This document shows positions 19,691-31,200 of a stretch of DNA of 64,000 nucleotides, piece after piece. The position numbers and the translations under genes are program-made. This stretch comes from Trypanosoma brucei gambiense DAL972. Lineage: Eukaryota > Euglenozoa > Kinetoplastea > Trypanosomatida > Trypanosomatidae. Where the stretch lies: positions 3,596,001 through 3,660,000 of the forward strand of contig NC_026744.1 of NCBI RefSeq assembly GCF_000210295.1, in the 5' to 3' direction. The notes below the pieces were generated by a model. That model saw only the letters and a list, made by a program, of their open reading frames with translations, searched no databases and was not told the origin of the DNA. How positions within the stretch are numbered: the stretch's first letter is position 1; every line of letters begins with the position of its first letter.

Positions 19691-20450
19691 ATGGAAGCGA
19701 AGGTGCATAATACGGGCCCAGCTCGTTGGCTCTCTGAGCAATGAAAGAAGGGGCTTTACCACCAGGTGTTGCTTCCTTTGGTAATATATTTGGTCTGTTC
19801 TTGGCCCTGCCGTTAGCTTTTTGCCCTTTGTGAGCTTAACGACTCAACTATCAGCGACTACATCTCACAAGTCATATGTCCATGACTCCCCCAAAATAGG
19901 CTCCGTGAGGGCCCTGTGACGGGGGTGCATTGAAGCCTCTGGAGTTGTTGAGAGACAGAAGGCAGCCGTGTGTGTTTGTGTGAGGGAGTGATTAGTGGAA
20001 AATTCAATGAACAGAGGAAAATAGGGAGCAAGTTTTTGGTATTGATAGGGATGCTTGTAATGGTAATTTTTTACTTAATTTTTTGAGTTGTACGTGACTG
20101 AATGCAGGCAACAGTTTACTGGTAGTTGCGTTTTTCCTTTCAGTTGTGCAGTTGGACATTCAAATGTCGAGCACTTTTCTGTTGTTTGACAACCCATCTT
20201 CATTTTCCCTGTGGTGTAGCATATTTCAACTGGCCGCATAAACAAGGTGGGAAAGGCATAGGTCTCAACATCTTTAGTTTAGGCTTCTGCTTATTTGTTA
20301 TAATTTTGATTAATGTGGTGTGGGGAGTGCCCCGAAAAAAAAAACGAAAAATATTGTATTGTACGTTCTGTAAAGGCACGATAACGTAAGTGGGCCTCTG
20401 GGAGCTGGAAACGGGGGTTGCGGCTAAGCTGTGGCTTCACGTATTGGTCG
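19691..20450. other. ODC 3' UTR and spacer
   Basis: AT/GT-rich sequence with U-rich patches near 20055-20090 and 20285-20345 and no supported coding frame. U-rich 3' UTR elements are the usual place for mRNA stability control in trypanosomes, but I see no specific known element. Confidence 0.5.
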
Positions 20451-22100
20451 GTGGAAGCTGCTTTCCGTAGTGTAGCTGACTTCATTCACGAAGGAAGGGG
20501 ATCATAATAATGTATGTTGACCATCCTCCCTTCGGTGGTGAGCTGTTTGGCTATCCCGTAGCTATCGAAACGAGTAGGGAACAATTATTAGGGTCGTGTC
20601 GAATCGTTTTCCGTAGTGCCACAAACGAGAGAAGTGGGTGCGGAAGTGTTCGGAATAGGTGAGCAGACAACGACCTTCCTCCGCTCGACCGCTTGATATG
20701 TTGTCAAACGTGGTCGATCGGTGGGAAAAGAGATGGTTCACCTTTCTCGGGAGGAGATGCGTTTCACGATTTTTCTTAGCATTGTCCTGTCGCCTAATGA
20801 TACGCCCTAACGTAGTGGAGTGTGTATAAGGGGGGGGGGGCTGCCGCGGTGTGTGAACTGGCCGCAATGGTATCTTCCATTAGGTTACATCTACGGAGCG
20901 AGTGACCCGAAGAGCCTGACATGGGCATGAAGCTCTCGCAAACTAGGTGTCGATGATTGTTTTCCCCTGCCGAGTCCGGTTGTCCGATTATACAAGAATT
21001 TTGACGTTATGAGGGCAAAGACGGAACCCCTTTATTGAGCAGAACGCTCTTGTAGGATGATTCCACCTTGCTTGCGAAGGGATGATCTTCTTCGCATAGT
21101 GGGTACAGTGGCCGTTGCTTTTTATTTGAGCTGACATTTCGATATTACCGTTTCCAGGGCGCACCACCTTTATTCACGATTGCGCAAAGGTGAGTGCGCA
21201 GACTCTTTTTTCCATCCTTTTTAGCGGTGCCAATTCTAGTAATAATTTAAATACCCCTTCGATACGTGTGTATCATCTTCCCCTTTCACCAACTGAGTGT
21301 TTAGGAACTAAGCACTGGGTATTGGAGTAAAGAAGAAGCACGTGTCCGGGTGCCACTGTGCTGTACTGTATCTGCGCAAGCTGGTTATTTTCCACGGGGA
21401 GGAGCCTTTGACGCGTGTCTGTGCCAGCCAACGGCCACCTTCCTGGATTATCTCGTTGGGGCATCGTCACCGGAAATTTATTTGGATCACATCAACTCTG
21501 ACAATCCTACCCATGCTCCGGGAGCCTATGCGAGCGGTCTTTCTTACGTTACCTCTGCACATATTTTGTCATCCGTTAGGTGTCTAGCTTCATATAACAT
21601 TTGAGGGTACATTCCTCTGCCTCAGATGTCATTGTCACTCATCCCTTTGATCAGCATGGGGAGGTGTTGGAGCTTGGATGGCGATTGAAGAGGGAACAGC
21701 GCGTGTTCTCCATGCGCAGATGGAGGTAATGAGCCAAGAAAACTTGAGTGTGCGTAATTTCTTGTGACCCTCTAACCAAGGGACGGTGTGTTCCCTGGAG
21801 CCACTGGGGCTTACTTTCTGCACTTCATGCAGGCTTATACCACACGTTCTGGAACGGGGGTTACCTCGCCTTTATGAGGTGGTAGCTATCCTTTCGCTCG
21901 GTAGTCATGGGGCTGATTCCTATTTCTTCATGCGTTAACTGCCGAAATTAGAACTGTTATGACAAGCTGGAGTGGCCGCGACAAGATGCTTTCTACAGGA
22001 TTCAATGGAGTATCTTGACTTCGTGCGAGCTACGTCCACTTACTTCCAGACGCACCGAAACAGCAGAGTCTGAACCAGCAATTCGGTGTTGCGCGCGTGT
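20451..22100 (+). pseudogene. Second block of decayed coding sequence downstream of ODC
   Basis: Coding-like fragments on the plus strand are broken by stops and frame changes: a 50-codon ATG frame at 20510-20662 (DHPPFGGELFGYPVAIETS), a fragment near 20692-20790 (LSNVVDRWEKRWFTFLG), a longer fragment at 21350-21604 (AGYFPRGGAFDACL, DYLVGASSPEIYLDHINSD, GAYASGLSYVTSAHILSS), then pieces near 21640-21720, 21860-21930 (YEVVAILSLGSHGADSYFF) and 22000-22060. I do not recognise the family. The fragments could belong to the same original gene family as the block at 17.1-18.2 kb, but I cannot show this by eye. Confidence 0.4.
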
Positions 22101-22702
22101 GTGGGAGGAAACGGCGTGTGGATTCGTGTTGCCGCTTTTATGAGATGGGGGTTGTATGTAACATAACAACACTAAATATGCGATGCCGAAAACTGGGGAT
22201 GAGCGACTCAGTCACGAAGACCACAGAAGTATTCAGTTGGGAGCGGGGGCTCATTTCTCAACCAAACTATATTCTCCAGGCCGCGACTCAGTAGGTGACA
22301 GTATAAGGGGCCTTATTCGTCTTTTGGTATTCCTACTGGACGTGATGCTTGCTTTTGTGTAGCCTGTGGTGTCATCCCTTCCATGTGACAGCAGGAATGA
22401 GATGCCGCAAATCGTGTTGGACTCCCGTCTTTTTGTAATTAACTCGCTGCGGCCCCCACACGGGACTCCGCATCGCAGCATGAACCGATGCCTGAGCTTC
22501 GGTCCTCTTCAGTCGATCGGCGCACTGCCACAGGAAAATTTTGCTTTATCATTCCTAACACCGCTTTGTCTCTCAGTTCGTAATCTGCTCTCCGTTTCAA
22601 ACCTGTTTTCTGAAGGACATACACGTAGGCAACAACGAAAACGATTACAAAAGTACCTCAGTGAAAGAGTTTCCGAGTGGTGCTATTTATACTTGCGGGG
22701 AG
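22101..22702. other. Upstream region of the receptor-type adenylate cyclase
   Basis: No convincing gene. A T/C-rich stretch at about 22540-22615 (including a CTCAG) is a plausible splice-acceptor region for the cyclase mRNA. Confidence 0.45.
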
Positions 22703-25700
22703 ATGACCACCACGAAGGCTTCGTGTTATATATCCAGTGACAGTGCCCTTCGCCGAAATTCCATTGCCGCCACGGCACCATTGCTGCTGCTACTGGCGCT
22801 AACGTTGCCTGTCGGTAATGGGGAGGTCACGCAAGTGAACGTCCTATCTCTCATGTACACCACTGAATTTCCCGTGGAGGACGCCGTTTTATTTGATAAA
22901 GGACTTAACGTTTCATTAATGGCGCGCCGTTTGGAGCTCAAGGGGCAAGTGAAAGTTGAGTTTATTCGTCCTGCAGCACCTGACTCTCCAATAGATGTCG
23001 CAATCGAGCAGGGTGCTCAGCAGAGTGTAGGCAAACTATTGCTTGTTCTTGGTCCGCTGGGCGACGATAACATCCAAATATTTAAAGGTGCGATGGAAGA
23101 GCATGAGTTAGTCGCCTTTACCCCTATTGCCACTTCAAGTGAGGGCTACGGCTGGGATCCTCATCTCTACTACTTGACTGTTGGGCCGGATGCCGAGCTG
23201 ATGGCTCTCGTTCGCTACGCTGTTGGTGTGTTGGGTCTTCAGCGGGTAGGCGTGATGTACGTGAAAGATACGTCGTTCAGCAGGAAATCATTTGAGTTCG
23301 TGGAGAAGCTGATGATGAGGATGGGTCACAACATAAGTTGCGTGTTCGCCCCAGAAAGTGGCTTCTCTTCTGCAGGTAATAAGGTCTCTTTGGATTCGGA
23401 ATGGGAGCAATTCGCCGCTGCACTTCCACAGGCGATACTGTTGCTTGGTCCGCGCGGCCGCGATAGTAGATGGTTTGTCATGCGGGTAGCAGAGGACAAT
23501 CGGACATCGCGCTCACATTTGCTTGCGCAGTCAGGGTTACAGAGCTTTTTGCTGAAAACATGGTGCGAAGCATTGGAGGCGACGGGCGCTGAGTTTAGGA
23601 CTGGACAGGTGATCTTCTCAGGGACGAATCCTCTGGCATGCGACACAGAGTACAAGGCGGTACAACGGTTTATCGATGAAACAAAAAGGTATCTAGGAAA
23701 CGAGGAGGAGGGGAGTGAGGACGCAGGGGCGGGAGGCCTCTCCAATGATACTGGGGGAGAGATGATGATGCTTGGTTGGATGACTGGTGAGGTCATTTCT
23801 GCGGCACTGGGCAACAGTAGGGTTGTGAGCAACCGCACAGCTTTTATGGAATCCTTATATTATCAACGTCGTTACGTAGTAGATGACCTCGTGATCGGTG
23901 ATTACGGCAACGAATGTGGGGAGGAGGCAATTCGGCAGGGTGCTGTCTGCCGCTGCAACCAGGGTGGAAGTATGGTTTACATGAAGGAAATGGTTAGTAA
24001 GACCCTGCTAAGGCCAGTGACTGCGGGTTATGTGACTTTAGGTATGTCGCGGTGCTCGAGGGAATCTTTGCAACTTAATGCGCCTTTAAATGCTCTTCTT
24101 CTGCTTATGCAGGACGATGACGTTGCGCTAAGAGCAAACGTGGATTGGGACGTTGGCGCATCTGCTAGTGTGGGGAACGGGCACCTCACCGTGCATGACA
24201 GACTGTTTTTACACTCTTTCCTTGCGACATCAGACGCCGCCGCCAGTATTCTGCAGCAGCTGCTCAGTGTCAGGATTGTGTCGGCTGTGTTTGGTGTCGT
24301 CAGCGACGACATGCTCGAAATAGAGGGTATGACTTTCTTCGATCCGATAACAACTACTCCCCGTCTAACTAAGCCGAGGAAAAATGTTATTTACCTCTCT
24401 CCCACGATGGAACAGCAACTTTATGTGCTTGCAGAGTACCTTTACAGCAATCCGCCCCCGAGTGTCAAAGCCATCATACGGAGCAAGGAGGCTTCCGAAA
24501 TTTCAAAGCTGCTGAGAAAGACGCTTCTAACGTTTGATGCCCCTTTGAGCCCCGCAGACATCCTTGATGATGATGATGAATTGGGCGACTACCTTCCGAC
24601 GGAGGGAGATGTAATGGTCATCGGCCTCACCAAGTCTGATGTGGGGACGATCGCGGAGCACCTCGAGACTTTTGAGGAGAGTCGGGTGTTTTTGATCTTC
24701 TCTGAATTAGCGTTGCTGTTTGAGGAGTTGAGAGCGGCATTCAGGAACAAAGCGTCCGCCCATCGCCTCGTGTTTGCTACCAACTTACCCCACTGGGCGG
24801 AAATCGAAATGCCAACGGACCGAGTAGATAATCTTAATTCTGTCGTCCCAGATCGGTCACTGTGGTCTCCCATGGCGTTGCTCGGTTTCGTCACTGGACG
24901 GTTGATGGAGTCAATTTTGGAGCGCATGGAGAACGTGAACCCTGGACTACTGGCGGATTTATTCTTCAAGGAGAGCCTCATTACTGTCGACGGAATGTGG
25001 TACGGACCGTACACTGATGATTGTGATATCGGCAAACCAATTGAAGGAAACCACTGCATCCATAATTATGGAGCCACGCATATATCCGTGTGGTCGATGG
25101 CCCGTGTACTGAGATCGGACGTTCCACTGCTACAAAATCCCACAACACCATCGATGGAATACATCGACCCCGACGCTGTTGTATTGACTGGGGCGGCCAT
25201 CGCTGGCATTGGCATTGCTGTGTTCGCCTCCTTGTTGCTCCTCGCCGCGCTTGGGGCGTTATTATACTTTACGATGAACAGAACCCGTGACAACGCCAGT
25301 GCGCCGAAGGAGCCGATGGAGCCCGTCACGATCATCTTTACTGACATTGAAAGCAGCACCGCTATATGGGCTGCACACCCTGAGCTGATGCCCGATGCCG
25401 TTGCCGCTCACCACCGCGTAATCCGCCGCTTGATTGAAAAATACGACTGCTACGAGGTGAAAACCGTTGGCGACTCGTTCATGATTGCTTGCAAAGGTGC
25501 GTACCCGGCCGCGCGGCTCGTGTGGGAGCTCCAAGTATCGTTCTTGAATCATGATTGGGGAACAGGCGTGTTTGACGAGATTTATCGTGACGCTGAAAGG
25601 GAGAGGCGGTCAGAGGACCGTGAATACAACCCACCAACTGCATATCTGGACTCCGAAGTGTACAGTCGTTTGTGGCATGGCCTGCGCGTACGTATTGGAA

Positions 25701-26347
25701 TCCACACCGGATTGTGCGACATACGACGCGATGAGGTAACGAAGGGTTACGACTACTACGGCCAGACAACAAATATGGCTGCGCGGACGGAGAGCGTGGC
25801 AAATGGTGGTCAGGTGCTGATGACGCGTGGGACGTACTTTTCGCTTAGCTCAACTGAGCGTCAAGAGTTTGGTGTCACGTCTCTCGGCTTGGTTCCGCTC
25901 CGCGGTGTGCCCGAACCCGTGGAGATGTACCAGTTGGATGCCATTGCCGGCCGTGTCTTTGCCCCGCTACGCTTTGATAGAGAAGCCTGTTGCGAGCAGG
26001 AGGACGGGACTAGCACTTCCGCCAGTGACCACGGTTCCACAGTGTTCGAGCTAAGTGAATCAGCTCAGTGGGTCGTTGCTTCTTTGCGGGCTGTGCTTCG
26101 CGCATTCAGCACATCTCAGCGCCAAAAACTGCTTATGCCCATTTGTGAGCGCTGGAACGTGTCAATACCGCGAAAACCTCTGCCCATGTGGGGTGAAGAA
26201 CACTGTGAGGCGATTATGCGGTCTATCGGGGCAAAGATTGGCTCCGTCGTGGACCACCCCGCCGCAACTGACGCCACGATGACGGGGAGCACTGTGACAA
26301 ATGATTCGGTGATATTCATATCCGGAAACCCCGAAGCGCAGCGGTGA
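22703..26347 (+). CDS. Receptor-type adenylate cyclase, GRESAG4/ESAG4 family (1,214 aa)
   Basis: A type I membrane enzyme making cAMP, normally on the flagellar surface. From the ATG at 22703 there is a signal/anchor segment (about 24-38, LLLLLALTLPVG), a large extracellular region with the periplasmic-binding-protein-like fold typical of this family (to about 820), one transmembrane helix at about 828-858, and a class III cyclase domain from about 872. That domain shows PVTIIFTDIESS (metal Asp), EVKTVGDSF (second metal Asp), GIHTGLCDI, and NMAARTES with the transition-state Asn and Arg. All key residues are present, so the enzyme looks active. The open frame extends 14 codons upstream to a GTG, which I discount. 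Most family members sit in arrays, expression sites or subtelomeres; this is a single copy next to retroposon debris. Confidence 0.95.
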   Translation: MTTTKASCYISSDSALRRNSIAATAPLLLLLALTLPVGNGEVTQVNVLSLMYTTEFPVEDAVLFDKGLNVSLMARRLELKGQVKVEFIRPAAPDSPIDVAIEQGAQQSVGKLLLVLGPLGDDNIQIFKGAMEEHELVAFTPIATSSEGYGWDPHLYYLTVGPDAELMALVRYAVGVLGLQRVGVMYVKDTSFSRKSFEFVEKLMMRMGHNISCVFAPESGFSSAGNKVSLDSEWEQFAAALPQAILLLGPRGRDSRWFVMRVAEDNRTSRSHLLAQSGLQSFLLKTWCEALEATGAEFRTGQVIFSGTNPLACDTEYKAVQRFIDETKRYLGNEEEGSEDAGAGGLSNDTGGEMMMLGWMTGEVISAALGNSRVVSNRTAFMESLYYQRRYVVDDLVIGDYGNECGEEAIRQGAVCRCNQGGSMVYMKEMVSKTLLRPVTAGYVTLGMSRCSRESLQLNAPLNALLLLMQDDDVALRANVDWDVGASASVGNGHLTVHDRLFLHSFLATSDAAASILQQLLSVRIVSAVFGVVSDDMLEIEGMTFFDPITTTPRLTKPRKNVIYLSPTMEQQLYVLAEYLYSNPPPSVKAIIRSKEASEISKLLRKTLLTFDAPLSPADILDDDDELGDYLPTEGDVMVIGLTKSDVGTIAEHLETFEESRVFLIFSELALLFEELRAAFRNKASAHRLVFATNLPHWAEIEMPTDRVDNLNSVVPDRSLWSPMALLGFVTGRLMESILERMENVNPGLLADLFFKESLITVDGMWYGPYTDDCDIGKPIEGNHCIHNYGATHISVWSMARVLRSDVPLLQNPTTPSMEYIDPDAVVLTGAAIAGIGIAVFASLLLLAALGALLYFTMNRTRDNASAPKEPMEPVTIIFTDIESSTAIWAAHPELMPDAVAAHHRVIRRLIEKYDCYEVKTVGDSFMIACKGAYPAARLVWELQVSFLNHDWGTGVFDEIYRDAERERRSEDREYNPPTAYLDSEVYSRLWHGLRVRIGIHTGLCDIRRDEVTKGYDYYGQTTNMAARTESVANGGQVLMTRGTYFSLSSTERQEFGVTSLGLVPLRGVPEPVEMYQLDAIAGRVFAPLRFDREACCEQEDGTSTSASDHGSTVFELSESAQWVVASLRAVLRAFSTSQRQKLLMPICERWNVSIPRKPLPMWGEEHCEAIMRSIGAKIGSVVDHPAATDATMTGSTVTNDSVIFISGNPEAQR

Positions 26348-27699
26348 AAACCACTCCACGAACTAATGACAGGGGAAGGAATCGTGAGGTAAGCCCATTT
26401 AGGGGCCTACCGATGTAGGGCAGTGTAGTTAATAGAATGCTATTACTTTTCCCCCAGACTTTTGAAAACGCTTACGGTGACGGCGTGTGATTTGTTTTAA
26501 ACCAGTTTTCGCTAATAATTTTATCACTGCGCCGCTCAGGGATGTGAGATTGTATACTGTGTGGCGTACCCCTTCGGTAGTGGCAATAAGCGTTCGACCT
26601 TCACCCGTGACCGCAGACTGTCGCGCCGGTGGAATATGTGATTTTTTGTTTTTCTTCCTTCCTTTCTTTCTTTTTTTTTTCCTGAGCGTACGCGATTTAC
26701 TCCATACGGCGGCAACTTTTTCCTTATTTATATGCATATATATATAAATCGTAGCCTAAAGTTGTGCACGTGCTATTTGCATATATTTGTTTTTTTGTCA
26801 TTGGTCTTCCAGCGGTGAATACGCGTTTACACCTTTAACGTGCAAAGATTGCATGCCTAACTCTGTGTCAAACGTGTTATCGCAGGGAACACTCCTTCTT
26901 GGTACCAAACACTTTCGTGTGTTGGGGCGTATCGCCGCGTACCTTCCATGCACCGCTCATATCTCGGGGCATTGTTATTTTTTAAAGACATCGATCGTAT
27001 GACTTTAGTGAGTGTTATGACTTTCGTTTTTCTCGAGCTTCCGTGTTTACCTCCTGCCGTTGTCGTTATTTTTGACATTTGTTTCACTAATTCTCCTATT
27101 ATTATGTTACATGGGCTAGCCCAGCTGCGAGAGCCACCGCGCCCTCGCTACAATTTCTTCTCCCGCTTCTCGGCTGCCCATCCACCAAGCAAAACCTATC
27201 GAGCAATATGAAGTGGGTGTGTACCATGCTAAGTTTGTTGTTCGGTTTCGCGGCGCTGCAGCCCCTAGTTTCTCTGATCCTCTTTAAGTTTCAGCAGGCC
27301 TTCTCCCTTCACTCCTTAGGCACCTGTATTATAGTTTGTCGCACGGCAACGGCAGTTGTGTATACGCTGCCGTCGTAATCGGTGCACGTTATCACTGGGT
27401 GTGGTGTATCCGGCCAATCTTGCATGTTAGGGTGCATTATCCCGTATTAGTTCCCATGGTGTTTAGTAAGTGAAGCAACGCAAGCACCATTGTTTCGGCC
27501 GAGCTGCTGGGGACGATTATGTCTTGGCCCTTGTGGAACACTTATGCCTTAAACGTTTTTAATACGAGGCAACGTAAGTATTCGTACCCCAAGAGAAACC
27601 TCGTTGCCCACCAGTCAGTTTTTTCCTCGGCGAAGTAGTGAACGCATCCCCCATCCTGTCGACAATGCTTGTGGAGAGCCCCACTCATAATTGTGTGAT
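26348..27699. other. Cyclase 3' UTR and gene-free DNA
   Basis: No supported gene. There is a T-rich block at about 26640-26690 and a short TA run near 26735-26750. Toward 27.6 kb weak coding-like sequence appears on the minus strand, probably the downstream remnant of the retroposon described next. Confidence 0.5.
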
Positions 27700-28800
27700 G
27701 ACACGCAGTGCCTTCGTATTGATGTCTTCACTGGTGCGGGCGGGGCCGATTCTCAAGGTCCGAGGGTCACTAAGCTATTCAGCACGTATTGTGGGCTCTT
27801 TTTTCTCCCCACTGAGCTGCGTGAAACGCCTGCAACCCCGCACGGCTATAATATCAACCCCATGACGTAGAGCAGCCTGCGGGAGGAGTCTTTTCGCGTT
27901 TTTGCGTATGGCAGTTGAGCCACCCGTGACGAAGCTGTGTCTGACCCAGGAAATGCGATTTAGCCTTCGGTCGAGGGAGTTCACTGTGGTTATGAACGGT
28001 ACTGATCCAAAAACTGACCTCCGCGTTGCCCCGCAGGTCATGGAAATAGTTTCTAGCCATGTGTTGCTAACTGTATAAGGAGTGTTCCACCAATCCAGTT
28101 AGGTGGGGTTATATTTTGCATTGACTTAGTGTCACGATGATTTACACATGATCCGCCGATTCGGACGTTCTTGTATAGTTTGCATGCCTCCGCTTCTTTT
28201 TGTTTCTTCACCATATTTCACCAAACAGCTGTGTCACGGCATTTGCTGTTGAGTGTTTGGAGCCCTGACTGTTCTGGCTCAAGTAAGTTGTCGAGTTGAT
28301 GCTTCAGGTTCCTTACAATCATCCTTTCCATTAGCTTGCAGAGGGCACTCATAGGGTCAGTGGCCGGGACGATGCGCCTTTGTTGCGTGTTCGTTTGGCT
28401 GAAGGGTTGGTATTATAACGTCCCTTCTCCTCTGTTCTAGCATTTTGCACGCTTCATACGGTGCTTAAGCATCCCTAGTTAGCATTCTCTCCTGGAACCA
28501 CGGCCACTGTACATAAATTGGCCTGGTGCTAACTTCGGTTCTCCCAGGGTAAACCGTTTGGGTTCACAATTCCTCATGCTTGGTTGTTTCGTCCTTGAAG
28601 CTTCTGCCGTCATTGTCAACCCCTTCCTGCACATTTCCAGAATCACGTCCTCTTAACTTTGTCAATGGGTGTGCATTAACAACTGCTACTGTACTGGTCG
28701 ATGGCCTCGTTGCAAGCACCGCATTCACTAGGTCGCAGCTTTCGGGTTCTGTGATCCCTGCTCCCAGTGTTGTTTTCCTTCATTTGACGGTCGTTTCTGT
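27700..28800 (-). mobile_element. Degenerate ingi/L1Tc-type non-LTR retroposon (reverse transcriptase remnant, DIRE)
   Basis: Reading the minus strand, several reverse transcriptase landmarks of the ingi/L1Tc clade appear in the right order but broken by stops and frame changes: DVIIPTLQPNE then CKLMERMIVRNL (28350-28306), SKHSTANAVTQLFGEIW (about 28265-28211), TCGATRRSVFGSVPF (about 28039-27995), matching the usual TCGVPQGSVLGPLLF, then SLDRRLNRISWVRHSF. The FADD catalytic box reads FVTGG, so the active site is gone. Spacing between boxes is slightly shorter than in an intact element, suggesting deletions. Ends and target-site duplications were not identified. The element is antisense to the surrounding plus-strand transcription unit. 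Confidence 0.75.
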
Positions 28801-29799
28801 AACCACACCTCTAATTTTGTGTATCTTCGCTAGCTTTCCCCCTTTCCCTCTCTTTTAACATTCCTTTTCCCTATCTTCTGGGAGCCTGCGGAATGAATGG
28901 TCAAGCCTTTACGCACTGTCAGGTAAGATAAAATAACCATTATAATCCTTGTTTTCATATCACACCTAAGATAAGTATCGCAAAGAGTGAGTTTTTAAAA
29001 CGCCCACCCAACCCAACTGTCACCGCCTCCGCACCAGAGCCGGGTAAGGTCATTTCCAGCACTTTCCTTATCGTCGGTAAATTTACTTCCATATATTTGA
29101 GGACTCGCATTTACCAACAATACCCTTTCCCCAACGATGCAAACGATGGATATGATAGCCACGACAAAGGTTGAAATTATTAAGTTTCCCGCTCTTTTTC
29201 TTCCATTTAACGCAGAAAGACAGGGTATAGATAATTCAGATTTGTTAGTTCCTACGTCCGGAAATGTGGCACACGCATGTTGCCTTTAGTTATCTTTTCT
29301 CGTTCGGTTCCATTTTCGCTAAAAAAAAAATAATACGGGTTTACTCACCTCATCCACTTTTCTCGGAGAACATTTCGGCATTTTCTTTTGCTCCTACACG
29401 TAGGTTTACCGTTAAAATGTTGTCACTTTTATCCCACGCGACTAATGCCGTGCGGTGGCCACAGTAATTAACTTTAGCATTCGCGTCGATGCCTGTTTCG
29501 GTTGTGATTCAATTGCGATCGGTGATTGAATTCAGTTTTGAGATTCAGCCTCTTACCCAACGTTCTCTGGTCGTGGCCACTCCTGGCGGTGGGGCCCGTT
29601 TGCGCTCGATTTTTTGTTGTTTCCAGTTGCGGTAAGTGTGTAGGGGCAAATGTAAATTTGCATCCCTTGGTTGTGCATTAGTTTAGCCGATATCCCCTTA
29701 TGCTTTTCTCTTCGTGGGTCGTTTGTTACGCCCGTATTGTCCCTGATCCTGTATCGGCGCCCGTAAGCGCTTGAAAGAGTGCGCTTTTCCGATGTTCCG
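28801..29799. other. Gene-free DNA upstream (minus sense) of the retroposon remnant
   Basis: AT-rich, no supported coding frame. If the retroposon was once full length, its endonuclease region would have lain here or further right, but I could not recognise it. Confidence 0.45.
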
Positions 29800-31200
29800 G
29801 AATCTAGATGTCATTTTGCGGTCTGCTTATTCACTGTGCTGGTGTGGTTTCCCTAGAATGTGGATTACCCCCTCCACAAAAGAGAGGGGGTATTCCAACG
29901 CGATTCTTTCGGCTGCAAGAACTATTCTCGTCTAAATCGGCGTCGCGATGTGCACGTAGCCTAATTTGCGTTATTTCAACGGAGCTGTGCGACCTCAGGG
30001 GCGGTTTCGGCCACAGGAGCCAATGCGGACACACCCTTTTCAGCCGAGGGGGCGCAAGGTCGTTGCCGCCTCCCCTTTCCGTAGTAACTGATAACCGTCC
30101 GCCCGCCCCATTGGAAAGGACTTGGACGCGTGGAGATGCTCAGCTTTGTTCGTGACGATGCACTGAGCCCTCATGCCGCTTTGGGGGTGGATTCCCCCGT
30201 CATGAGCTGGCGGGTGCGGGCTGAATTGGGTATTAGTCCAGTGGTGCGCGCCCCTCTTGGGGTGATGCGGACATCCGCTTCTCGTCTGGTGAGGGCGCTG
30301 CAGCTGTCATTTGTTTGAAACGCTGGGAGGCAACCAGGGCCCGCGGGGTTGGCAACTGAGTCGGCGCCGCCTTTGGTCGCGGCGTGGTCACATGCGCGCA
30401 CTCAGTGGTTACTGGACACCGCCCGACTTTGGTGTGCACTTCCGCTATGGACAGGGCAGGTTGGTCATACGTGTGTTTCCGGGATGGGCGGACGAGAGTG
30501 ACTGTTTTCCGGCATCCACCCTGAAGACAAAGGCTCCACGATATTTTGGAAAACGGTACGCGGGGGACATCTTTCGTGGCCATTGGGGAGGTGGTTCGCC
30601 ACTTCTTTAATGCCTCTGGTGGCCAGGTTGGGGTCCACATCAGGTTTTGTGAGAACGTACTTGATCAGGCGGTATCACCCCCTTTTTCCGCCACTGCTTG
30701 CGTATCTTCGGTGATGGAGCAGCACCCCGGCGTCTGCGGCCACAGGCATTTTTGCAGGGATCTTCGCACATGTGACAGCAAATGCACTCTCAGTGAAATA
30801 CGCGGAGGGTTGGGTATGTTTCTTGAATGTTCTGTGCGACCTACTGTCAAGTTTGAATCGTTTACAGTTCTAGTTCGCTCACTAGATGTGTCAGTTAGCA
30901 CGACTTCCCTCCTTTTTGTGCCCCTTAAAATTATTCATTAGAAACCACCACTTGTTGCTCTGTTTTAGTCCGGCACCGCTCGTTGACGCATTGGTTGACC
31001 TGCTTTCTTGGTCGCTTGCCCGGGTACCATCGCCCTGGCAGCAGACAAGGCACCCCCCCCAAAGTGTCGTTGTATGATTTAGCTCTTACCTATTGCGATT
31101 GTTCGAACATTGCTTTTCTTTTCAAAAGGTCCGCATCGGTTGCACGGCAGTGCTTTAGCTATTTTGAGTCAGTGCATGTGTGGTTTCCACCACCTCGGTG
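29800..31200. other. GC-rich relic region of unknown origin
   Basis: Base composition rises sharply and short open frames occur on both strands (for example 30130-30318 plus and 30233-30640 minus), none starting convincingly or matching a family I know. The composition resembles old coding or retroposon DNA more than normal trypanosome spacer. Its position on the 5' side of the antisense reverse transcriptase would fit the N-terminal half of that element, but this is inference only. Confidence 0.4.
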
